Shown here one piece after another: positions 17,131-25,692 of a DNA stretch of 64,000 nucleotides (its first letter is position 1; every line of letters begins with the position of its first letter). This DNA comes from Dehalococcoides sp. JdFR-54. GTDB lineage: Bacteria; Chloroflexota; Dehalococcoidia; JdFR-54. The position numbers were made by a program, and so were the translations under genes. The notes under the pieces are model-generated. The model was not told the origin of the DNA. It saw nothing but the letters and a program-made list of their open reading frames with translations, and searched no databases. The stretch is from assembly GCA_002011475.1 (NCBI GenBank), contig MTNP01000049.1, positions 1 through 64,000 of the forward strand, given 5' to 3'.

Positions 17131-17744
17131 CAGCCGCCCCCCCGGGCCGCCGTGGCCCGTTTTTGGGCAGCCCTGACCCTGGCGAAGAGCCTCCTCACCT
17201 CAGAGGCGCCCTTGTTCCGGGGTGGCAGGAAGGCGATCTTGCCCCGGGCCAGCATGGCCGGAACCAGGTTGATATTGGCCAGGGGGTGACGGGCGCGCAG
17301 GTTATACCAGATGCCCAGGCCGAACTCATACATCCGCCCAAAACGCCGCACCAGCCCCAGGAAGATGCGGTGGAACAGGGAGACATTGGGGGCGCCCAAT
17401 CCCCTTTCAGTGGCGAAGGCCAGCAGCCTCAGCCCCTCCATTATGGCGGCGATGTCGATCTCCCGGGGGCAGCGGGCGGAGCAGACCTGGCACTGGAGGC
17501 AGAGCCAGATGGTGGTGCTCCTCAGTAGCTCGTCCTTGAGGCCGAGCTGGATGGCCCGCAGTACCTGGCGAGGATGGAGGTCCATCTCCTCGGCTACGGG
17601 GCAGCCAGCGGTGCACTTGCCGCATTGATAGCAGGCCCTGGCCTTTTCCCCGATAGCTTCTTGTAGGTAGGAGACGAGCTCGGTCTCTTTATCCCTGTCC
17701 CTGGCCAAAATAAGGGGCCTGAGGCCCACGGTAGCAGCGTCCAT
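17130..17744 (-). CDS. hdrC: Heterodisulfide reductase subunit C (HdrC), 204 aa
   Basis: Two classic 4Fe-4S motifs, CYQCGKCTAGCP (about residues 37-48) and CLQCQVCSARCP (about 80-91), in the HdrC fold. It carries electrons from HdrA to HdrB. It has no membrane helices, so this is a soluble HdrC and not a DsrK/HdrDE type. It is the first gene of the operon, with a strong promoter about 40 bases upstream of its ATG. Confidence 0.92.
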   Translation of the reverse strand: MDAATVGLRPLILARDRDKETELVSYLQEAIGEKARACYQCGKCTAGCPVAEEMDLHPRQVLRAIQLGLKDELLRSTTIWLCLQCQVCSARCPREIDIAAIMEGLRLLAFATERGLGAPNVSLFHRIFLGLVRRFGRMYEFGLGIWYNLRARHPLANINLVPAMLARGKIAFLPPRNKGASEVRRLFARVRAAQKRATAARGGG

Positions 17745-17782
17745 TTATATCCTTGGTGGCGGACGGGTCGCTTGGGAATTCC

Positions 17783-17811
17783 ATTGTACACAACCCAGTC
17801 CCTCTTGTCAA
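17783..17811 (-). promoter_or_regulatory. Consensus-like sigma70 promoter for the hdr-flox operon
   Basis: On the minus strand: TTGACA (17811-17806), 17 bases, TACAAT (17788-17783). It is the best promoter in the window and fits strong housekeeping expression of the operon. Confidence 0.85.
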
Positions 17812-17850
17812 AGCCTCGGCCGGGCTACATCCGGAAGGGGTGCCCCTGCC

Positions 17851-18525
17851 CTAATACCTGGAGACCTCCAGGTCTTCCCGCTTCCCTGTGGCGTAGAAGA
17901 CCACCCGCTCGCAGATATTGGTGACCCGGTCGGCGATGCGTTCCAGGTTATGGGCTACCCAGAGAAGGTGAGTGGCCCGGGTGATGGTGCGGGGATCCTC
18001 GATCATGAAGGTGACCAGCTCCCGATATACCTGGTCATAAAGGGCATCGACCTCGTCGTCCTCCTCGATAATCTGCTTGGCCGCAGCCATGTCCTTGGTG
18101 AGGAAGGCATCCAGGCTGCGGCCAAGCATATCCTGGGCCTTTTGCGCCATACGGGGAACATCGATGAGGGGCTTGAGCAGGGGCTGCTGCCCCATCATCA
18201 GGTTGATCTTGGCAATGCCCTCGGCGTGGTCGCCCATGCGCTCCAGCTCGGAGACGATGTGCAGGGCGGTGATAATGGTGCGCAGGTCTCCGGCCATGGG
18301 CTGTTGGGTGGCGATGAGGCGGAGGCATTGCTCCTCTATATCGTAGCGCTTGTGGTCGATGTTGTGGTCGTCGGCTATGATCTGGCGAGCGGCCTCGGTG
18401 TCCCGCGTTTTCAGGGCCTCTATGGAGCGGTCGATGGCCTTCGCCACCATATTGCCCAGCTCCAGCACGTCGCTCTGGAGGTCTCGAAGTTGCCTCTGAA
18501 AGGCGCCTCTGACTGCCATGTTCAT
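17851..18525 (-). CDS. phoU: Phosphate transport regulator PhoU, 224 aa
   Basis: All-helical PhoU protein with two repeats. The first carries the RYDIEEQCLRLIATQQPMAGDLR signature and the second VDALYDQVYRELVTFMIEDPRT, each with the usual metal-site region (ELERMGDHAEGI and NLERIADRVTNI). It restrains Pst uptake and the PhoR kinase when phosphate is plentiful. The start is ATG 18525 (MNMAVRGAF), 14 bases after pstB ends. The upstream open frame is only a pstB shadow. Confidence 0.93.
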   Translation of the reverse strand: MNMAVRGAFQRQLRDLQSDVLELGNMVAKAIDRSIEALKTRDTEAARQIIADDHNIDHKRYDIEEQCLRLIATQQPMAGDLRTIITALHIVSELERMGDHAEGIAKINLMMGQQPLLKPLIDVPRMAQKAQDMLGRSLDAFLTKDMAAAKQIIEEDDEVDALYDQVYRELVTFMIEDPRTITRATHLLWVAHNLERIADRVTNICERVVFYATGKREDLEVSRY

Positions 18526-18539
18526 CCCTCGGGTTAGCC

Positions 18540-19370
18540 TCAACCGATGCGGCCGGTGATGTACTCCTCGGTGCGCTTGCTCTTGGGGTCGGTGAATACC
18601 TGCTCGGTGAGGCCATATTCCACCACGATGCCGGCTCGGTCTTCCTCCATCATCATCACCGCCGTCAAATCGGAGACCCGGGCCGCCTGCTGCATGTTGT
18701 GGGTGACGATGACGATGGTATAGTTCTGGCTGAGGGAGCGCATCAGGTCCTCGATCTTCAGGGTGGCAATGGGGTCCAGGGCAGAGCAGGGCTCGTCCAT
18801 GAGGATGACCTCGGGCTCCACCGCCAGCACCCGGGCGATGCACAGCCGTTGCTGTTGGCCCCCGGACAGGGCCAGGGCGTTCTGGTTCAGTTTATCCTTG
18901 ACCTCATCCCAGAGGACTGCCTGGTGGAGGCTCCTCTCCACGATGTTGGCCAGCTCCGCCTTGTTGTTATGGCCGTGGCGGCGGGGGCCGAAGGCCACAT
19001 TGTCGAAAACGGACATGGGGAAGGGGTTGGGCTTCTGGAAAACCATGCCCACCCGCTTGCGTAGCTGCACCACGTCGATGCTGCTCTGATAGATATTGAC
19101 CCCGTCCAGCTCCACCACCCCCTCCACCCGGGCATTGGGGATAAGGTCGTTCATACGGTTGAAGAGGCGCAATAGCGAGGACTTGCCGCAGCCGGAGGGG
19201 CCGATGATGGCGGTGATGGCCCGGGCACTGATGTCCAAGCTTATGCCCCTCAAGGCCTGGAATTGCCCGTAATAGAGATCGACGTCTCTCAGCCTTAGCC
19301 TAGTCTGGGCGGTGGAGACATGGTCTCGGACACGATCTTTGAATTCGCCTCTGAGCAGACGAATATCCAT
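18540..19370 (-). CDS. pstB: Phosphate ABC transporter ATP-binding protein PstB, 276 aa
   Basis: ABC ATPase with Walker [10 protein letters not shown] (about residues 57-65), Q-loop VFQKPNPFP typical of PstB, signature [13 protein letters not shown], Walker [14 protein letters not shown] and the His switch. The first 25 residues are a non-conserved extension. The PstSCA genes that normally precede it are absent. The upstream neighbour is an unrelated gene and a promoter sits between, so this pair works with transporter parts encoded elsewhere. Confidence 0.93.
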   Translation of the reverse strand: MDIRLLRGEFKDRVRDHVSTAQTRLRLRDVDLYYGQFQALRGISLDISARAITAIIGPSGCGKSSLLRLFNRMNDLIPNARVEGVVELDGVNIYQSSIDVVQLRKRVGMVFQKPNPFPMSVFDNVAFGPRRHGHNNKAELANIVERSLHQAVLWDEVKDKLNQNALALSGGQQQRLCIARVLAVEPEVILMDEPCSALDPIATLKIEDLMRSLSQNYTIVIVTHNMQQAARVSDLTAVMMMEEDRAGIVVEYGLTEQVFTDPKSKRTEEYITGRIG

Positions 19371-19399
19371 GCACTACCTTTCCTCTCCCCTGGCACACC

Positions 19400-19428
19400 A
19401 TTATAGAGGAGCTTGGGGGGCGAGGCAA
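19400..19428 (-). promoter_or_regulatory. Promoter for pstB-phoU
   Basis: On the minus strand TTGCCT (19428-19423), a 17-base spacer and TATAAT (19405-19400). This shows pstB-phoU has its own start and need not depend on upstream genes. No clear Pho box was recognised. Confidence 0.65.
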
Positions 19429-19466
19429 GCCAGCCTGGGAGGCCAACGGGGTGATTTTCTTTTTAG

Positions 19467-20063
19467 TTAGGGCAAGCCCTGGATTTCCTTCTTATATTCG
19501 TCGAGGAGTTTGAGGTATTGGGAGTCAAGCTGGATGAGGAGGCGCTGCCACTCCTCCTGAAACTGGGGCTGTCGTTCCACATTTATGGAGAAGCCTACGG
19601 GTACGCCTCCCATTTGCTGCTGAAGGGCCTGGCGGACGCGGGCCTCAAAATCCTGCCTGAGGTTCTGGTAGGCCTGGCGGCGCTGCTGCTCCCCCTGCTC
19701 CTCATAGTGTTCGAAGATGCGGCGCATCTTGCTGAAGACGTTCTCCACGCCTGCCTTATCATCCTTTATCATCTTGAGCCCGTCCATGGCCTGGCGATTG
19801 GCCTGTCGGGCGACATCGTTCTTGGGCAGGGAGATGTGGCGGAGCAGTATATCCTGGGCGCCGGCGACGATGAATTTCCTATCCTCGGCCTGGTACTTGG
19901 CCAGTTCGGCGGCGAGGTGGCTCTGGCCTTTAAGGTAGCGGTTGGCCAGGGCTTCGCCCTCTGGGACAAGCTTCCAGCGCTTTTTCTCCTCAAGCGAGGC
20001 CTCGCCCAGCTTCTCCACCCTTTCCAGGGCCCTTTCCAGGGCGCTCTTGATCTCCTCTCCCAT
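19467..20063 (-). CDS. Uncharacterised helical protein, 198 aa
   Basis: A highly charged, almost entirely helical protein with heptad-like stretches (ALERALERVEKLGEASLEEKK, EHYEEQGEQQRRQAYQNLRQ). It has no cysteines, signal peptide or membrane segment. I do not recognise the family with confidence. It starts nine bases after the upstream amidohydrolase gene stops, so the two are probably one transcript. A coiled-coil or scaffold role is possible, but nothing in the sequence names a function. Confidence 0.6.
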   Translation of the reverse strand: MGEEIKSALERALERVEKLGEASLEEKKRWKLVPEGEALANRYLKGQSHLAAELAKYQAEDRKFIVAGAQDILLRHISLPKNDVARQANRQAMDGLKMIKDDKAGVENVFSKMRRIFEHYEEQGEQQRRQAYQNLRQDFEARVRQALQQQMGGVPVGFSINVERQPQFQEEWQRLLIQLDSQYLKLLDEYKKEIQGLP

Positions 20064-20072
20064 GGCCTGCTC

Positions 20073-21683
20073 CTATAGCCCGTTGTCAACATAAAGCTTA
20101 GCGTTTTGGGGGTGAAATTGCAACCCGCCGAGGATGGTCATCTCCACCCGGATGTCCTTTATGGTCTCGGGGGGGACAGTGGTGGGATCGTGGCTGAGCA
20201 AGACCAGATCAGCCAGCTTGCCCGCCTCGATGCTGCCCTTTTCCAGCTCCTGGCGACAGGCGTGGGCAGCGTTGATGGTATACATGGCCAGCGCCTGTTG
20301 CGCAGATACGCTTTCCTGAGGCTGGAGCACCTCCCCACCCGCCTCGCGGCGGGCGATGGCCGAGTAGATGCCGATAAGGGGGTTATTGGGCACCACCGGG
20401 GAATCGGAGCTGGCCGCCGGGCGAAGGCCCGCTCGGTAGAAGGAGCCGATGCGGTAGAGCCAGGGCTGCTCCTGGGATGGCACCTCTTCAAGATAGCGCT
20501 GGCCGCTATAGTAGATGAACGGGGGCTGGGTGACCACGAGGGCGCCCAGCCCCTTCAGGCGCTCCAAGAGGGGCGGCGGGCACAGGGAGCAGTGCTCGAT
20601 GCGGTGGCGGAGATGGGGTCTGGGATACTCCCTTTGGGCCCTCTCCAAAGCCACGATGGCTGCCTCCAGGGTATCCACCTCCAGGGAGTGAATGGCCAGC
20701 TGCCAGCCCAGCCTCTGGGCGGTCAGGGCAATTTCATTGAGCCTTTCCTGAGGCGGGTCCAGCCGCCCTGTGGTCGTGGTGAGGACGACCTTCACCGGGC
20801 CGAGGCACAGGTTTGGGTCGCCATAGCCTTGCCTGAGCCCCTGCCTTTCCGCCTCTTCCAGAGCCCCGGCGCCCAGCATCAGGGTGACCCTGGTGCGGAG
20901 CAAGCCTCGCTCCTGGAAGCCCTTTACCTGTTGCCAACGGGCCAGGTCGTTAGTGTGGGAGGCCTCCTGGATGGAGGTGATGCCCAGCCCGCGATAACGC
21001 TGGTCGGCCAGGGCCACGCCCTTTTCCAGCTCCCCCGGGGTGGGCGAGGGTATGAACCTCTCCACATAGGGCACCATCTCGTAGAGGATGCCGGTGGGCT
21101 CGGCGGTGTGGTGGTCCCGGTCGATGACGCCGCCCGGGGGGTCGGGGGTGTGCCTGCCGATGCCGGCCAATTTGAGGCCCAGGCTATTGAGGACGCAAGC
21201 GTGCCAGGTGCGATGGACAAGCAACACAGGGTGGTGGGGGGCAGCCTGGTCCAGGTCCCAGCGGGTGGGGTGGCGCTTCTCTGGGAAGTAGAACTCGTGG
21301 TAGCCGGAGCCATAAATCCAGGTTCCTTTTTCGACCTGGTGCGCTTGACTGTTGATTAGCGCTTTGATCTCTTCAATAGAGCGCGTCGAAGAGGGGCCCA
21401 CATCCAGCCCTAAAAGGCTTCTGGCGAAGGCGAAGAGGTGGCAATGGGCATCGATGAAGCCGGGGACGAGGGTCTGACCTTGGCAGTCTTTTCGACCTGG
21501 GTGTCTTTCGAATATGGCATCGTCGCTGATATCTTTAAGATGCGAATATTTTTCGACCAAAGAATTGCCGCCAACTTCAATGATGCGGCCGTCTCTTATG
21601 GCCACCGCCTGGGCGCGGGGGTGGCGGGGGTTCATGGTGATGACATTGGCGTTGTAGAGGACGAGGTCTGCGGCTCTGACCAT
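20073..21683 (-). CDS. Amidohydrolase of the YtcJ-like family, 536 aa
   Basis: Metal-dependent hydrolase with the N-terminal beta-sandwich (ADLVLYNANVITMN, AVAIRDGRIIEVG), the metal motif DAHCHLFAF (about residues 78-86), a second histidine region HRIEHCSL and the C-terminal aspartate segment ASDSPVVPNNPL. The closing block IEAGKLADLVLLSHDP is diagnostic of the amidohydrolase superfamily. YtcJ-like enzymes hydrolyse amide or related bonds of small molecules; the substrate is unknown here. Normal family length. It heads a two-gene unit with the helical protein downstream. Confidence 0.82.
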   Translation of the reverse strand: MVRAADLVLYNANVITMNPRHPRAQAVAIRDGRIIEVGGNSLVEKYSHLKDISDDAIFERHPGRKDCQGQTLVPGFIDAHCHLFAFARSLLGLDVGPSSTRSIEEIKALINSQAHQVEKGTWIYGSGYHEFYFPEKRHPTRWDLDQAAPHHPVLLVHRTWHACVLNSLGLKLAGIGRHTPDPPGGVIDRDHHTAEPTGILYEMVPYVERFIPSPTPGELEKGVALADQRYRGLGITSIQEASHTNDLARWQQVKGFQERGLLRTRVTLMLGAGALEEAERQGLRQGYGDPNLCLGPVKVVLTTTTGRLDPPQERLNEIALTAQRLGWQLAIHSLEVDTLEAAIVALERAQREYPRPHLRHRIEHCSLCPPPLLERLKGLGALVVTQPPFIYYSGQRYLEEVPSQEQPWLYRIGSFYRAGLRPAASSDSPVVPNNPLIGIYSAIARREAGGEVLQPQESVSAQQALAMYTINAAHACRQELEKGSIEAGKLADLVLLSHDPTTVPPETIKDIRVEMTILGGLQFHPQNAKLYVDNGL

Positions 21684-21829
21684 GCCTTTACTCTAAGGGC
21701 TTATTGGGGGCTTTGCGAGTTCTTGCGAGCTAAGAATAGCACAGGGGTTCCAACACGAGTATCATCAAAATCGCTGACTTGAGTCTCTGTTGATAAACAG
21801 AGGAAGACATGCGCCATTGAAAACACAAA

Positions 21830-21862
21830 GGGAGAGGGACGTTAGACGACGTCCCTCTCTCT
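21830..21862 (-). terminator. Intrinsic terminator after the matrixin-like gene
   Basis: An 11-bp stem pairs 21832-21842 with 21849-21859. On the minus strand a T-rich tract (TTTGTGTTTT) follows. It lies about 17 bases after the stop codon. The plus strand also has a short T tract, so it may act in both directions. Confidence 0.75.
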
Positions 21863-21878
21863 TGTTTTCCCTTAGCGG

Positions 21879-22637
21879 TTACTCCGCCGGTGCGCCATAT
21901 AGTTCTTGGGCTCCGATTATGTCACCATCGGGGTGCAAGGAGATCTTTTTGGTCTCGCCTTCGGTAGTAGAACCGTACATCGTCTGCTCGCTATTTTGCT
22001 CTTCCTCCAGATCGTCCAAGCCCACCGGGTGACCTGCCTCATGGGTTGCCACATTCTGGATGTCAAAAGCATCTATTGTATACTCGGTGCCCTCTCCATC
22101 GGGGTCAATGCCCCACTCGTGCCACATGTTGAAGCAGATGTCGAACTCAAGTACCCTTGCCGGGTTGTCTGGGTCAAGCTCCCCTTCGTACCAGATCGTG
22201 CACAATGCCACAATCTTTGGCGGCACTATCAACACCCAGGATATCGCGTTTTGGCCATCATACTCGCGGCCCCGGAAATCCGTGGTGCCCACGGTATCGT
22301 TGAAGAGCTCGAAGTCGGTCACCTCGTCCCACGCCTCAAAACTGGCGCCGATGGCAGCCTTTACCGCTTCAGGGTCAACCCCACTCCCCTCGGGGTTGAC
22401 ATAGTAGGTAGCGGTCTCATACAACTTGAGCCCGATCAATACATAGGAGGGTTCTGGCTCGTCAGCGGGCTTTCCCTTTTCTGACGGGGGCCCCTGGTAG
22501 AACACCAAGGTGAGCTGTTTAACATCCCCCGGTGTCACTGGTTTGCCTTTATCGGGAGCGGCAAACGCGGTTCCCACCAGCCCAAAAGCGACAACGAGAC
22601 TGAGTGCTAATACTAGAACTAACTTAAACTTCGGCAT
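21879..22637 (-). CDS. Secreted matrixin/snapalysin-like metalloprotease, 252 aa
   Basis: A Sec signal peptide (hydrophobic residues about 5-24, then AFAAPDK) starts the protein. The C-terminal third has HEAGHPVGLDD, the HExxHxxGxx motif of metzincins with Asp in the place of the usual third His, as in snapalysin. A downstream Met (SEQTMYGS) can serve as the Met-turn. The zinc proteolytic domain is about 160 residues; the region before it (SFEAWDEVTDFELF) is typical of M10A-like bacterial matrixins. The protein is very acidic. It should act outside the cell on proteins. Ribosome site GGGAGGTGA. It has its own promoter, a long leader and a terminator. Confidence 0.82.
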   Translation of the reverse strand: MPKFKLVLVLALSLVVAFGLVGTAFAAPDKGKPVTPGDVKQLTLVFYQGPPSEKGKPADEPEPSYVLIGLKLYETATYYVNPEGSGVDPEAVKAAIGASFEAWDEVTDFELFNDTVGTTDFRGREYDGQNAISWVLIVPPKIVALCTIWYEGELDPDNPARVLEFDICFNMWHEWGIDPDGEGTEYTIDAFDIQNVATHEAGHPVGLDDLEEEQNSEQTMYGSTTEGETKKISLHPDGDIIGAQELYGAPAE

Positions 22638-22869
22638 TCTTTTCTCACCTCCCTTCCGTGGAAATTAGACACCTGCCCTAGAATCTTCCTTCTGGGGATT
22701 AAGCCACCTCCTCCGCCCAGTAAATTTGGCCTGTTTTTGCGGCCGGTTTAACCACTATCTCTTTTCCCTGGTTGGAATCCAACCTCTACCAATCGCCCCT
22801 ATCGACCGGCCCACGGGCCAGAGGCTTTCAAAGTGAAATTATAATACCAAATTTCCGGCAATTTGTCAA
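22638..22869 (-). promoter_or_regulatory. Promoter and about 200-base structured leader of the matrixin-like gene
   Basis: On the minus strand TTGACA (22869-22864), 17 bases, TATTAT (22846-22841), preceded by TGG. A transcript would start near 22834 and run about 195 bases before the ATG. The leader contains hairpins GGCCC/GGGCC and GGTTGG/CCAACC and ends in a GGGAGGTGA ribosome site. It matches no riboswitch class I can name. Confidence 0.5.
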
Positions 22870-22940
22870 CTTATAGCGTTCCACAAACAATCGTCTAGCT
22901 GAAGTTCGCCTGAACCCCATTCGGGGGGGGAGTTTTATAT

Positions 22941-23163
22941 AAGAGGGGCTGCGCCCCTCTTAGACGCCCCAAAAGCGGGAGAGCACTAGCCTGAAGATAA
23001 GGCCCAGGTCGAAAAAGGGCGGAGCCCCTCTTAAACACCCTGATAGCGGACTGGCGCCGCCAAAGAGACTGACACCTAGGCCCAAAAAGAGGGGTTTCAC
23101 CCTCTTAGACGCTCCAATAGCGGTGTGGCGCTGTCTTGGAGATTGACGCCCAGGTCGAAAAAA
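22941..23163. repeat. Three imperfect tandem repeats of about 72-78 bp, each opening with a hairpin
   Basis: The units run about 22941-23011, 23012-23084 and 23085-23163. Each begins with a G-rich/C-rich inverted repeat (in the first, AAGAGGGGC and GCCCCTCTT around a 3-base loop, perfect). Each continues with a shared AGCGG core and ends near GCCCAGGTCGAAAAA. They fill the space right after the recG stop codon. On the minus strand the first unit's hairpin is followed by TTATATAAAA, so it could stop transcription from recG. Apart from these repeats and the leader above, nothing else is seen in 22638-23163. Confidence 0.75.
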
Positions 23164-25626
23164 TCAGCTCCACTCCCCACCCTCCCCCCAGAGTCGGGTC
23201 AGTTCCTGGGCCAACAACCGATGTTGGGGGAGCTCCAGGGTGGGGTCCTCCTCGAAGAGGCGCAGCGCCTCCTCTCGGGCCAGCTCCAGGAGGGGGACAT
23301 CGGAGAGACGGGCCATCCTCAGGTCGGGGAGGCCGCTCTGCCGGGTGCCGAAGAATTCCCCAGGGCCCCGCATCTCCAGGTCCTTCTCGGCCAGCGCAAA
23401 GCCGTCGTAGATCTCCTGCATAAACGCCAGGCGCTGTCGGGCCTCCTCCGAGGGGGTCTCCGCCACCAGCAGACAGTAGCTTCGCTCTTGGCCTCGCCCC
23501 ACCCGACCCCGAAACTGATGCAACTGCGACAGCCCAAAGCGGTCGGCACCCTCCACCAGCATCACCGTGGCCCTGGGCACATCTATGCCCACCTCCACCA
23601 CCGGGGTAGACACCAGGATATCCAGCTCCCCACCCCGAAAACGGTGCATCACCGCCTCCTTCTCCGCCATGGAAAGCCGGCCATGCAACAGCCCCAGCCT
23701 GAGGTCGGGGAACACCCCACGGGAGAGACGCTCATATTCGGCCACGGCTGCCTTGGTCTCGATGGCCTCCGATTCCTCGATGAGCGGGCAGATGATGAAG
23801 GCCTGTTGTCCCTTCTGCACTTGGCGCCTCAGGAAGGCATAGGCCTTCCCCCGGTCCTCGGGCTGGATATAGCGGGTGAGCACCCTGTGGCGGCCGGGGG
23901 GAAGCTCGTCCAGGACGGAGAGGTCCAGGTCGCCATAGAGGGTGAGGGCCAGGGTGCGGGGGATGGGGGTGGCCGTCATCACCAGGACATGGGGGTTAAA
24001 GCCCTTCTGCCGCAGCGCCGAGCGTTGCAATACCCCGAAGCGGTGCTGCTCATCCACCACCGCCAGGCCCAGCATGGCGAACTCCACCTCCCTCTGGATA
24101 AGGGCGTGGGTGCCCACCACGATGTCTATATCCCCGGAGGCGATACGCCAGTGCAGGTCCTGCTTCTGGGCCGGGCTCAAGCTCCCAATGAGCAGGGCCA
24201 CCGTTACCGGCCGGGGCAGGAGGGAGAAGAACATGGCCAGGTTATCCCCAGCCATATGCCGCCCACCCCCCTGGGAGAAGAGCTGACACAGGGTGCCGAA
24301 ATGCTGTTCGGCCAGGATCTCGGTGGGGGCCATCAGTGCCCCCTGATAGTCATTGGCCACCGCCTGAAGCAGGGCGGCAGCCGCCACCACCGTCTTACCG
24401 CTGCCCACCTCCCCCTGGAGGAGGCGGCTCATGGGCAAGGGCCTTTCCAGGTCGCCCATTATCTCGCCCAGGGCCCGTTGCTGAGCCGCCGTGAGTGTAA
24501 AGGGGAGCTGGGCGATAAATCTATCCAGCAATGACCTATCGATAGTAAAGGGTTTGCCCGGCTGGCCCTGTTGCCACTGCCGTTTCTTGGAGAGCACGCC
24601 CAATTGCACCAGGAAAAGCTCGTCAAAGGCCAGGCGTTGCCGCGCCCTGTCTTTGAGCTCTAGGCTATCCGGGTAGTGGGCCTGAGCTACCGCCTGGGGC
24701 AACTCCAGAAACTGGCGGCGTTCCCTCAAGGGGGTGGGCAGGAAATCCACCAGTCGCCCCGCCCAGCCGTCCACCACGGTTTTCATGAGGCGGCGCACCT
24801 GGCGGTGGCGTAACCCCTCGGTGAGGGGATAGACGGGCACCAAACGGCCGGTATGGAGAAGCTCTCCGCTCTCCAGGAACTCCCACTCCGGCGACTCCAT
24901 CACCCGCCGCCCCTTGAACAGGCTCACCCGGCCACTCAACACCACCCGAGCGTTGGTGACAAACCGCTTGGCCAAATAGGGCTGATTGAACCACACCGCC
25001 CTGATGTTGCCCGTCTCATCGCCCACTATGGCTTCAGTGCCCTGACGCTGACCCAGAAGCACTGGCCTGGCCTCCCAGACAGTGGCCACCACGGTTTGCT
25101 CCTCCCCCACCCTCAGCCCCGAGATAGGGGTTATCTGGCCATAGTCCAAGTGACGACGGGGGAAAAAGTAGAGCAGGTGACGAATGGTCTCCACGCCCAG
25201 CTTGCCGAACCTGGCCGCCAGCGCCGAGCTTATGCCGGGCAATGTGGTTATCGAGGAGTCTAAAGAGGGGGCGCCGGGAACGGGGGGCGTCTTATGGTCG
25301 GGCCTAGGCCGATGCCGAGGCTTGACGGCAATGGCTTTGGAAGCCATATCGGCCTTGTTTGCTTCGGCCTCCACCGCCCCCAGCCACTCCAGAAGCCTAT
25401 CCACCCAGCGCCGTCGCTCCTCCAGCGATAGGGTGCTGTAACTGGGTGAGGCCAGGCCCAGCTCCCTGAAGCGGCGCAACAGTCCCGGCTGGCCCAATCC
25501 CTCTTCTGCCTGAGCAGCCCAGCGCCTCAAAAACCTGTCCAGGCCCCCCATCACCACCACATCGTTATAACCTTTGCTCTGCTCCAGGCGAAGGATAGTG
25601 CGCAGGGGCTCAATGGCTATTGACAA
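23164..25626 (-). CDS. recG: ATP-dependent DNA helicase RecG, 820 aa
   Basis: Branch-migration helicase that remodels stalled forks and Holliday junctions. After an N-terminal extension of about 110 residues comes the OB-fold wedge domain (TVVATVWEARP, NIRAVWFNQPYLAKRF). Helicase motif I is GEVGSGKTVVAAAALL, motif II DEQHRFG, motif III TATPIPRTLAL, and the C-terminal motifs are STPVVEVGIDVPRAT and QFRGRVGRGQERSYC. The extension is typical of Chloroflexi and some other RecG proteins. A TTG start at 25626 with a GAGGCGG ribosome site is used. It is the last gene of the fakA-degV-degV-recG cluster. Confidence 0.95.
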   Translation of the reverse strand: MSIAIEPLRTILRLEQSKGYNDVVVMGGLDRFLRRWAAQAEEGLGQPGLLRRFRELGLASPSYSTLSLEERRRWVDRLLEWLGAVEAEANKADMASKAIAVKPRHRPRPDHKTPPVPGAPSLDSSITTLPGISSALAARFGKLGVETIRHLLYFFPRRHLDYGQITPISGLRVGEEQTVVATVWEARPVLLGQRQGTEAIVGDETGNIRAVWFNQPYLAKRFVTNARVVLSGRVSLFKGRRVMESPEWEFLESGELLHTGRLVPVYPLTEGLRHRQVRRLMKTVVDGWAGRLVDFLPTPLRERRQFLELPQAVAQAHYPDSLELKDRARQRLAFDELFLVQLGVLSKKRQWQQGQPGKPFTIDRSLLDRFIAQLPFTLTAAQQRALGEIMGDLERPLPMSRLLQGEVGSGKTVVAAAALLQAVANDYQGALMAPTEILAEQHFGTLCQLFSQGGGRHMAGDNLAMFFSLLPRPVTVALLIGSLSPAQKQDLHWRIASGDIDIVVGTHALIQREVEFAMLGLAVVDEQHRFGVLQRSALRQKGFNPHVLVMTATPIPRTLALTLYGDLDLSVLDELPPGRHRVLTRYIQPEDRGKAYAFLRRQVQKGQQAFIICPLIEESEAIETKAAVAEYERLSRGVFPDLRLGLLHGRLSMAEKEAVMHRFRGGELDILVSTPVVEVGIDVPRATVMLVEGADRFGLSQLHQFRGRVGRGQERSYCLLVAETPSEEARQRLAFMQEIYDGFALAEKDLEMRGPGEFFGTRQSGLPDLRMARLSDVPLLELAREEALRLFEEDPTLELPQHRLLAQELTRLWGEGGEWS

Positions 25627-25692
25627 GGACCGCCTCAGCCAATGGAATGTCCGAAAGAGGTGGTTGCCCCGGCCGGGGCAACCCGGTGATGA

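Noticed and set aside
20106-21359. 417-codon plus-strand frame opposite the amidohydrolase
   Set aside because: Antisense shadow. The amidohydrolase motifs on the minus strand are unambiguous.
21785-21803. Hairpin CTCTGTT/AACAGAG near the amidohydrolase start
   Set aside because: Seven base pairs without a T-tract or partner site. This is not enough to call a regulatory element.
22638-22834. Leader considered as a c-di-GMP or cobalamin riboswitch
   Set aside because: The conserved cores of these classes could not be found by eye, so it is reported only as a structured leader.
23125-24534. 469-codon plus-strand frame opposite recG
   Set aside because: Antisense shadow of recG with low-complexity His/Gln-rich translation.
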